Shown one piece after another: positions 52,075-57,666 of a stretch of 64,000 bases of DNA; within the stretch, counting starts at the first letter, position 1, and each line of letters opens with the position of its first letter. The position numbers and the translations under genes are program-made. The notes below the pieces were generated by a model. That model worked only from the letters and a program-made list of their open reading frames with translations, searched no databases and was not told the origin of the DNA. The stretch is from an uncultured Lachnospiraceae bacterium. GTDB lineage: Bacteria > Bacillota > Clostridia > Lachnospirales > Lachnospiraceae. The DNA is taken from the NCBI GenBank assembly GCA_947567595.1, contig CANOMQ010000006.1, positions 1 to 64,000 on the forward strand, read 5' to 3'.

Positions 52075-52650
52075 TTATATGGTTCCCGTTTCCTGACATG
52101 TTCCGGCAGTCCCGGCCAGCCTGCGGCGGCCGGAAGGGCGCAGGGCTTTTGGCGGCGCCTCCACGCTGTGAGCCGGCAAGCCGCACTAAATTCAGGCTTC
52201 GCGCAAGGGCGGCGCTCGCCTTCATTAAGTGCTTTGTTGCCGGCGGGAAGGCGCCGCCAAGTCTTGCCGCCGCAGGCTGCTGCCGGGAATTTTCCGGTTT
52301 TCTGCCGGGTTCTTTTTCCTTTCCGGTTCCGTGTGCTTTGGTTTGGGGGGATACCCCCCAAGCCCGTACTAAATTCGAGACGGCGCACGTTGTGCTTGCT
52401 CTCATTAAGTACTCCCGGCATAGCCCCCCTTTTAGATGGAAAACGGTTATCCTTCTGCGCGGGCAGGGTAAACACGAAATCGGTGCCTTTTCCGCGCGCC
52501 GGACTTTTCACAGGCAGCACGGGATATGTTTTCACACCCCATACCCCTATCTTAGGGGCTGTATTAATGGTTTCCTGATTTGGGGGCGCTGTGCCCCCCA
52601 AGCCCCCGACAGTGCAGGCAGTCCGCCTCTGATGGCTGGATTTACTTAAG
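52075..52650. other. G+C-rich hairpin region, candidate origin or packaging signal
   Basis: No gene is credible. Two structurally matching stem-loops occur: 52183-52232 (arms GCACTAAATTC and CATTAAGTGC) and 52366-52412 (GTACTAAATTC and CATTAAGTAC). The closing pairs differ in both arms together, C-G in one and T-A in the other. G-run hairpins TTGGGGGG...CCCCCCAAGCCC sit at 52344-52364 and 52581-52606. In filamentous phages one large intergenic region carries the replication origins and the packaging hairpin, and this region is the best candidate here. Confidence 0.6.
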
Positions 52651-52781
52651 GGCGTCAGATTGTCTTATATTTTTTATATCCGCATGGCTTAAGCGGCACG
52701 CCTTGTCAAGGGACTTTCGCGGCATAAAGTACGGCTGAAGGGCAAGCCGTAATTTATTCCACGGTTCCCCTGACAAGTCTG

Positions 52782-52877
52782 GTGTATGGCGGCGCAACGG
52801 CTTCGCCGATAACGGGGAACCAATCAAAGGACAGATTGGAGCCCCGTTACCGCCAAATCCATTGTACCGCCATACAC
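52782..52877. repeat. Nested three-tier stem-loop
   Basis: GTGTATGGCGG (52782-52792) pairs with CCGCCATACAC (52867-52877). Inside it TAACGGGG (52810-52817) pairs with CCCCGTTA (52842-52849), and inside that CCAATC (52820-52825) pairs with GATTGG (52834-52839). A separate hairpin TACGGCT/AGCCGTA lies at 52729-52751. The region contains no gene and belongs with the candidate origin. Confidence 0.65.
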
Positions 52878-52973
52878 AGGATATTGAAGCCGTCAGGATA
52901 AAAGACCGTAGGGCGCTGCCCTACAACCCGGCCTCCTCCAAAGAACCAATCGGGTGCTGCCGGAAGTTTTCTG

Positions 52974-53264
52974 TCATTGGAGATAAGGATTCGCTGCATC
53001 AAGTTCATCGAAAAAGGCGTCTAACCTGCGGGCTATCCTTGATGCACTGTTGACTTTCTGCATCAGGGTGTCCAGTCTCTTTCTGCGTTCCTCTATCTGT
53101 TCATCGTAACGCTGGAGAATGAGTTTACGTTCAATTTCTCCGTTCTTGTACTCCGTAAGTATCCCTACCAGCTTCTTGGAAAAGTCAGCGCCGGGCTGGC
53201 TGTCGACATACTCCACAAGGGAGCCGGGGATACGGACGGATTTCTGTATCATCTTTTCCATCAA
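52974..53264 (-). CDS. Ribbon-helix-helix protein with coiled-coil tail
   Basis: The 96-aa protein starts with an RHH-like domain (IQKSVRIPGSLVEYVDSQPG, about 4-45) and continues as a charged coiled coil (LILQRYDEQIEERRKRLDTL). RHH proteins bind palindromic DNA as dimers and act as repressors or relaxasome accessory proteins. Its position beside the nested stem-loop suggests an origin- or operator-binding role. Confidence 0.65.
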   Translation of the reverse strand: MMEKMIQKSVRIPGSLVEYVDSQPGADFSKKLVGILTEYKNGEIERKLILQRYDEQIEERRKRLDTLMQKVNSASRIARRLDAFFDELDAANPYLQ

Positions 53265-53284
53265 TCAATCTCTCCTTTTTTGTG

Positions 53285-53569
53285 TCATGGGAATGGCAGC
53301 TCCGCTGGCTCATCCGCATCGTCATCGGGGAAGTTCTCCAGTTCGTAACGGTATTGTGCAAGCTTTCTGGCACATTCATCAAAATCCTCCGACCTGTACA
53401 GAAAGTGACCATTACAGAACGGGGAGGATGCTTTTTCGAAGCCTATAATTGAATATCCTATAAATGAATATTTCTGAGGCTCCCTGTCTTTCCCATAAAA
53501 GAAAGCTGCCTGCATGATTACATAGCCTATGGAGCGGATTTTTCCGTCCTCACATTTAAAACATTTCAT
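53285..53569 (-). CDS. Unrecognised prophage protein, 94 aa
   Basis: The protein begins MKCFKCEDGKIRSIGYVIMQ and ends in an acidic tail (NFPDDDADEPAELPFP). The first CxxC (CFKC) may be half of a metal site. No family is recognised. AGAGG lies 8 nt before the ATG. It is the leftward gene nearest the XRE regulator, so its promoter lies in the shared operator region and it is likely an early gene. Confidence 0.5.
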   Translation of the reverse strand: MKCFKCEDGKIRSIGYVIMQAAFFYGKDREPQKYSFIGYSIIGFEKASSPFCNGHFLYRSEDFDECARKLAQYRYELENFPDDDADEPAELPFP

Positions 53570-53640
53570 CAATCAACCTCTCTTTCCGGCAATCGCGATT
53601 AGCTTGTTTCCTTCTCATTACATATGTGTTACAATAAAGT

Positions 53641-53703
53641 ATTAGATTAATCTAATAAGACATTGGTTGTCTTACAATTGTATTATAATAGCGAAAACGC
53701 TAT
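53641..53703. promoter_or_regulatory. Lysogeny-type operator region
   Basis: Three kinds of palindrome stand side by side: ATTAGATTAATCTAAT (53641-53656, perfect), tandem TTGTCTTACAA and TTGTATTATAA (53667-53688), and ATAGCG-AAAA-CGCTAT (53688-53703, perfect). A -10 TATAAT (53684-53689) for the XRE gene is embedded. The layout between divergent genes is that of a repressor-controlled switch. Confidence 0.65.
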
Positions 53704-53746
53704 ATGTCAATGATATTTTAGCTTTTTTGCTAATGAGAGGTATAAT

Positions 53747-54106
53747 ATGAGTACATTAGTAGAACGAATTAAACAAAAATGCAAGGAAAATGACCTAACA
53801 TTTAAGGCACTTGAAATGGAATTAGGTTTTGGAAATGGAAATATTAGACGATGGGACACCCAAAAACCAAGTTATGATAAAATAATTGCAGTAGCGGAAA
53901 AGCTAAATGTATCTTTTAATTGGCTAATATTTGGAAAAGAAGCTGATGATTTAACACAAAATGAACAAAAATTAATAGAACTATATCGAAACACAAATGA
54001 TATTGGTCAACCTTTGACAATGAAACATGCGGAAGATATTCAACAGGCATTACCAAGATCTGACCAAACACAGGAGCAAAAATTATTAAATTCACAGATT
54101 GGATAA
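53747..54106 (+). CDS. XRE-family regulator (prophage repressor candidate)
   Basis: The 119-aa protein has an N-terminal helix-turn-helix (LVERIKQKCKENDLTFKALE, LGFGNGNIRRWDTQKPSYDK) and a helical tail. It is divergent from the leftward prophage genes across an operator-rich stretch, like RstR opposite RstA in CTXphi. It probably maintains lysogeny, and the TTGTANNACAA sites throughout the element are candidate targets. The gene is AT-rich compared with the structural genes. It is followed 11 nt later by the NERD gene, likely on the same transcript. Confidence 0.78.
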   Translation: MSTLVERIKQKCKENDLTFKALEMELGFGNGNIRRWDTQKPSYDKIIAVAEKLNVSFNWLIFGKEADDLTQNEQKLIELYRNTNDIGQPLTMKHAEDIQQALPRSDQTQEQKLLNSQIG

Positions 54107-54117
54107 GGAGGCACTAA

Positions 54118-54942
54118 ATGATTAGACAAATTATAGTACTTTTATTTTATATTAGCATGAAAATACTCTATGTACTTTTCATAATAGGAATTTTTTATGT
54201 ACTGGTAAAATTCATAGATCTATTAACATATACAAGAACAAAAAGACGTTATAATTTAGGATACTTTACATCAAGACAATCAAGAACGGATAATATGTAT
54301 GAAGAATACTATCGTTCAACATACTATTTATCTACGCACTTATCTTTTGATGCTGTAATTCATGACAAAGGAAGATATGGAGAATACATGATTTTTAAAG
54401 ATCTCCAAACATATGAAAATTATGGTGCAAGATTTTTGTTTAACTGTTATATTCCTACACAATATAATCAAACAACAGAAATTGATGTAATTATGCTAAC
54501 ACTAAATGGGATTTTTGTTTTTGAAAGCAAAAATTATAGAGGTTGGGTGTATGGACATGAAAAACAAAAACAATGGACATTAACAATACCTGCTGGAAAT
54601 AGAATACAAAAAGAACATTTTTACAATCCAATAATGCAAAATAAATCACATATTAATGCTTTAAAATTTATAATTGGAAATAATATTCCGATATACTCCA
54701 TTATAGTTTTTTCAAATAATTGCAGGTTGAAAAATATACGTGCATCTGATCCAATGACAGAAATCCTATCATTTGGATACTTAAAACCAATAATTCATTA
54801 TTTTTCAAAGCAAAAACCAAATTCATTAACACAAGAAACATTAATATCCATTTATAATAAACTTTATCCCTATACGCAGGTATCGGAAGAAGTCAAGCGG
54901 AGACATGTTGAAGACATACAAACTAAAAAAATGAGGACATGA
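54118..54942 (+). CDS. Membrane-anchored NERD-domain protein
   Basis: The 274-aa protein has an N-terminal TM (about 5-32, LFYISMKILYVLFIIGIFYV) and a NERD (nuclease-related) domain at about 85-215. The domain includes YGEYMIFKDLQTYENYGARF, TTEIDVIMLTLNGIFVFESK (the D...E-x-K core) and YRGWVYGHEKQKQWTL. NERD domains are predicted nucleases. As a membrane-bound protein expressed with the lysogeny repressor it could act in superinfection exclusion or phage defence; this is inference. Its codons are very AT-rich (around 30 percent G+C), unlike the structural genes, suggesting separate acquisition. GGAGG precedes the ATG. Confidence 0.75.
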   Translation: MIRQIIVLLFYISMKILYVLFIIGIFYVLVKFIDLLTYTRTKRRYNLGYFTSRQSRTDNMYEEYYRSTYYLSTHLSFDAVIHDKGRYGEYMIFKDLQTYENYGARFLFNCYIPTQYNQTTEIDVIMLTLNGIFVFESKNYRGWVYGHEKQKQWTLTIPAGNRIQKEHFYNPIMQNKSHINALKFIIGNNIPIYSIIVFSNNCRLKNIRASDPMTEILSFGYLKPIIHYFSKQKPNSLTQETLISIYNKLYPYTQVSEEVKRRHVEDIQTKKMRT

Positions 54943-55058
54943 AACAGCTTCATCACCTGTATACGCGGCTCCGCTATTTCATATCCTCATAGAGATTGAT
55001 GATTAGATTTATCTTATCACAAACCATATCTAAATGCAAACATATTTTTGCATCTTTA

Positions 55059-55087
55059 TTGACATCATGTGACAAAAACTGTAAACT
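55059..55087 (+). promoter_or_regulatory. Promoter of the small toxin-like gene
   Basis: TTGACA (55059-55064), 17 nt, TAAACT (55082-55087). The transcript would start near 55094 and run about 200 nt to the terminator at 55271-55298. Confidence 0.65.
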
Positions 55088-55134
55088 AATATTGTTGTCT
55101 ACCCTATATCTGACATCAGAGAGGGGGTGCATCT

Positions 55135-55242
55135 ATGTTTGACATCATTTCCTTTATAACATCTGTTACGGCAAAAGTAGTAGCCTACTACGTATGCAAA
55201 TGGCTTGACAGATTGTTTAAAGCAGGCAACAAGCCTAGGTAA
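55135..55242 (+). CDS. 35-aa hydrophobic peptide, probable type I toxin
   Basis: The predicted peptide MFDIISFITSVTAKVVAYYV-CKWLDRLFKAGNKPR has one TM helix (about 4-22) and a basic tail. GAGAGGGGGTG precedes the ATG. Peptides of this pattern (xxFLISVxAGVxAYYxCKWLD) are common in Firmicutes. Size, one TM, charged C-terminus and an opposing antisense RNA gene whose terminator overlaps the mRNA's terminator match type I toxins such as TxpA/BsrG or Fst. It would damage the membrane if the antisense RNA were lost, and so stabilise the prophage. Toxicity is inferred. Confidence 0.65.
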   Translation: MFDIISFITSVTAKVVAYYVCKWLDRLFKAGNKPR

Positions 55243-55263
55243 TAAGCCAGCCTAAAAATGGAA

Positions 55264-55339
55264 TAGAAAACCCCAAGAGCTGCAACTCTTGGGGTTTTCG
55301 TTTATGCTGCATCAATGCTAGCATCATTTCCTTTAGCCT
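55264..55339 (-). ncRNA. Candidate antisense antitoxin RNA 1
   Basis: A strong minus-strand promoter, TTGCAT (55374-55369), 17 nt, extended -10 TGCTATAAT (to 55346), would start transcription near 55339. It ends at the hairpin 55271-55294, which is a good terminator in both directions. The RNA of about 75 nt overlaps and is complementary to the 3' end of the toxin mRNA, the usual geometry of type I antitoxins. Confidence 0.6.
55271..55294. terminator. Shared bidirectional terminator
   Basis: CCCCAAGAG (55271-55279) pairs with CTCTTGGGG (55286-55294), flanked by AAAA on the left and TTTT on the right. It ends both the toxin mRNA and antisense RNA 1. Confidence 0.8.
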
Positions 55340-55440
55340 ACGGCTATTATAGCATATGCATTTTTACAATGCAAGATACTTGTAATACAAATTTTATCCG
55401 GGAATCTGATTTGACGCCTTAATTGTATTGCAAATTAAAA

Positions 55441-55517
55441 AGTTAAAAACCCCAAGAGTTACCGCCTCTTGGGATTTTCGTTTAGCTGACTACATGGATA
55501 GCTCCTGTCTTTCGCCT
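55441..55517 (-). ncRNA. Candidate antisense antitoxin RNA 2 (tandem copy)
   Basis: A second minus-strand unit repeats the design 178 bp downstream. It has TTGTAA (55552-55547), 17 nt, extended -10 TGTTATAAT (to 55524), the shared leader GCCGCAGGCGAAAG-like block, and terminator CCCAAGAG/CTCTTGGG (55450-55473) followed by TTTTT. No second peptide gene lies opposite it, so it is a spare or diverged antitoxin copy. Confidence 0.55.
55450..55473 (-). terminator. Terminator of antisense RNA 2
   Basis: CCCAAGAG and CTCTTGGG form a stem with a 7-nt loop, followed on the minus strand by GTTTTTAAC. Confidence 0.75.
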
Positions 55518-55618
55518 GCGGCTATTATAACATATGCACTTTCCCATTACAAGCCAAATATTTGACATTCCGCCCCCAAACCGCTACAATGTTAATAAAC
55601 CCCGTCTTAGGCACCAAA

Positions 55619-55679
55619 ACTCTTAATCAGGGTGTCCAGGGTTCGAGCCCCTGGCGGTGCACGAAAGCACTATTTTTGA
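55619..55679 (+). repeat. attR, right copy of the 61-bp core repeat
   Basis: Exact copy of 43006-43066 containing the 3' part of tRNA-Lys. The tRNA 5' half is absent here, so the copy is not a gene. The terminator hairpin after it (55665-55708) keeps its pairing although its tip bases differ from the left copy. Confidence 0.9.
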
Positions 55680-55761
55680 AGCTTCGGCTTTGGGGATGGT
55701 GTTTTTATTTTTATATAGAAGTTTTACAATAAAAGATAGACAAGTTTTACGGAGGCTTGAT

Positions 55762-56526
55762 ATGATTTTTGAAACACACGCCCATTATGATGATGAGGCT
55801 TTTGACGAGGACAGGGATACGCTTTTGTCCTCAATGCAGGAAAATGGAATTGGATATATCGTAAATGTCGGAGCAAGCCTGAAAAGTACGGCGGAGAGTA
55901 TCCGACTTGCAGAAAAATACCCGTTTGTCTATGCGGCGGTAGGGGTGCACCCGAGCGAGACAGGGGAGCTTGACGAGGCAGGCTTTTTGTGGCTGAAGGA
56001 GCAGTGTCTTTTGGAAAAAGTGGTTGCCGTAGGGGAAATCGGACTGGATTACTATTGGGAGGAGCCTGCGCATGACATACAGAAAGCTTGGTTTGCGCGT
56101 CAGCTTGATTTGGCGCGGGAAGTGAAAAAGCCAGTGATTATCCATTCCCGAGATGCTGCCAAGGATACGTTTGATATGCTAAAGGAAAAACATGCAGGTG
56201 AGCTCGGAGGCGTCATTCACTGCTATTCCTATAGCGCGGAAATGGCGCTGGATTATGTGAAAATGGGCTTTTATATCGGAATAGGCGGCGTTGTTACCTT
56301 TAAAAACGGAAAGAAGATGAAGGAAGTGGTGGAAGCTTTGCCGATGGAGCGCATTCTTCTTGAGACAGACAGCCCGTATCTTTCACCGGAACCAAACAGG
56401 GGAAAACGAAATTCGTCGCTGAACCTGCCATACGTCGCACAAAGGGTTGCAGAAATAAAAGGAATTTCGTATGATGCGGTTGTGGAAATCACATCACAGA
56501 ATGCAAAACAAATGTATTATTTATAA
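55762..56526 (+). CDS. TatD-family metal-dependent hydrolase
   Basis: The 254-aa protein has the TatD TIM-barrel metal site: ETHAHYDDEAFDEDRD (HxH), VAVGEIGLDYYWEE (Glu), VIIHSRDAAKDT, GVIHCYSYSAEM and LLETDSPYLSPEPN (Asp). Family members are 3'-5' DNA exonucleases or related hydrolases, often linked to DNA repair. ATG 55762 is used because GGAGG lies 9 nt upstream and the family starts there; the longer frame would begin in the tRNA repeat. It is the first host gene right of the prophage and is followed by ksgA. Confidence 0.9.
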   Translation: MIFETHAHYDDEAFDEDRDTLLSSMQENGIGYIVNVGASLKSTAESIRLAEKYPFVYAAVGVHPSETGELDEAGFLWLKEQCLLEKVVAVGEIGLDYYWEEPAHDIQKAWFARQLDLAREVKKPVIIHSRDAAKDTFDMLKEKHAGELGGVIHCYSYSAEMALDYVKMGFYIGIGGVVTFKNGKKMKEVVEALPMERILLETDSPYLSPEPNRGKRNSSLNLPYVAQRVAEIKGISYDAVVEITSQNAKQMYYL

Positions 56527-56590
56527 AAAATATGACACAAGTGTCATTTTTGAAACAGCTTCTTGAAACAACACCTTGAAAGGAAACGAC

Positions 56591-57454
56591 ATGGCTACAC
56601 TTGGAAATCCCACAAATACCATAGCTATTTTGCAGAAATACAATTTTAATTTTCAAAAAAAGTTCGGGCAGAATTTTTTGATTGATGCAAATATTCTTGA
56701 AAATATAATTTCGGCAGCAGATATAAAAAAAGAGGACTGCGTCCTTGAGATTGGTCCGGGTATCGGCACCATGACGCAGTATCTATGTGAAAACGCGCGG
56801 GAGGTCGTGGCGGTAGAAATTGACAAAAAGCTGATACCGATTTTGCAGGAAGACACACTTTCTTCCTATAATAATGTCACCATTATCAACGAAGATATTT
56901 TAAAGGTGGATATCAACGCGATTGTGCAGGAAAAAAATGCCGGGAAACCGATAAAGGTTGTTGCAAATCTTCCTTATTATATTACAACGCCGATTATCAT
57001 GGGACTTTTTGAGAGCCATGTGCCGCTAGAGAGCATTACAATCATGGTGCAGAAGGAGGTCGCGCAGCGTATGCAGGTCGGTCCCGGAACAAAGGATTAC
57101 GGGGCGCTTTCCCTCGCAGTCCAGTATTACGCAGAGCCGAAAATGATGATGAGTGTTCCGGCAGGCTGCTTTATGCCGCGTCCAAATGTGGACAGCGCCG
57201 TCATAAAACTGACGCGCCACGGGCAACCGCCTGTGCTGGTAAAGGACGAAAAATTAATGTTTGATATCATACGCGCAGCGTTTAACCAGCGCAGGAAAAC
57301 GCTTGTAAACAGCCTCAACAATGCAGCCGGATTAAATATCAATAAGGACAGTGTACTCGCCGCATTGGATGCAATGGGGCTGCCCGCGACAATCCGGGGC
57401 GAGGCGCTCACGCTTGCGCAATTCGCGCAGTTAGCGGATTTTGTGGAACAGTAG
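56591..57454 (+). CDS. ksgA: 16S rRNA dimethyladenosine transferase KsgA/RsmA
   Basis: The 287-aa enzyme has FNFQKKFGQNFLIDANILEN at the N-terminus, the SAM-binding VLEIGPGIGTMTQYL, the catalytic motif NLPYYITTPIIM, and the C-terminal helical domain with FNQRRKTLVNSLNN. It dimethylates two adjacent adenosines near the 3' end of 16S rRNA during 30S maturation. ATG 56591 has AAAGGA upstream. It follows a tatD-type gene, a common order in Firmicutes. A palindrome ATGACACAAGTGTCAT lies between the two genes (56532-56547). Confidence 0.95.
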   Translation: MATLGNPTNTIAILQKYNFNFQKKFGQNFLIDANILENIISAADIKKEDCVLEIGPGIGTMTQYLCENAREVVAVEIDKKLIPILQEDTLSSYNNVTIINEDILKVDINAIVQEKNAGKPIKVVANLPYYITTPIIMGLFESHVPLESITIMVQKEVAQRMQVGPGTKDYGALSLAVQYYAEPKMMMSVPAGCFMPRPNVDSAVIKLTRHGQPPVLVKDEKLMFDIIRAAFNQRRKTLVNSLNNAAGLNINKDSVLAALDAMGLPATIRGEALTLAQFAQLADFVEQ

Positions 57455-57511
57455 CTTATGGATAGAATTGGCGGAACTGTAACAATTTGTTAAAAATTGA
57501 CACATAATTCG

Positions 57512-57540
57512 TTGACATAACGAACCTGTTATGCTAAACT
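57512..57540 (+). promoter_or_regulatory. Promoter of the 1195-aa gene with embedded dyad
   Basis: TTGACA (57512-57517), 17 nt, extended -10 TGCTAAACT (57532-57540). The spacer contains CATAAC-N6-GTTATG (57516-57533), a perfect dyad. About 65 bp downstream, in the leader, is TGACACTTGTGTCA (57605-57618). Confidence 0.6.
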
Positions 57541-57666
57541 GACAATGTGAAAAACTATGCATATTTTAACATTGAAACAATGCTTGGAATTTGCGTAGTA
57601 AAAATGACACTTGTGTCATTTTGGGGGATAAAAATATTAAGGGTAAATTGTCAGAGGTGATAGGAC

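Larger units (their letters stand above)
43006..55679. mobile_element. Inovirus-like filamentous prophage inserted in tRNA-Lys
   Basis: A 61-bp exact direct repeat (43006-43066, 55619-55679) containing the 3' part of tRNA-Lys bounds 12.6 kb. Inside, in order from the left, are a tyrosine integrase, a Rep_trans-like initiator, a Zot-like ATPase, a 57-aa protein, an 82-aa membrane protein, a 752-aa secreted protein with C-terminal TM, a 70-aa coat-like protein, an acidic tail-anchored protein, further small proteins, hairpin-rich DNA, an RHH protein, an XRE regulator, a NERD protein and a small toxin-like peptide. The Zot-like ATPase next to a secreted large protein and a tiny hydrophobic coat-like protein is the hallmark of filamentous phages. 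The size fits inoviruses, and there are no head, tail or terminase genes. Confidence 0.85.

Noticed and set aside
52043-52601. Arg/Pro-rich open frames on both strands in the hairpin-rich prophage region
   Set aside because: Frames are open because the DNA is G+C-rich and palindromic. The translations mirror the two stem-loops, no ribosome binding site fits, and both strands are equally open.
52075-52877. Retron or diversity-generating element suggested by paired hairpins
   Set aside because: No reverse transcriptase gene exists in or near the prophage and there is no template/variable repeat pair.
43006-55679. Conjugative element or satellite of a tailed phage
   Set aside because: No relaxase, VirB4/coupling protein, terminase, portal or capsid gene is present. 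The ATPase is of Zot type and the coat-like and adsorption-like genes fit a filamentous phage.
55657-55761. Longer start for the TatD-like gene
   Set aside because: The upstream codons lie in the tRNA repeat and its terminator, while ATG 55762 has a strong ribosome binding site and matches the family start.
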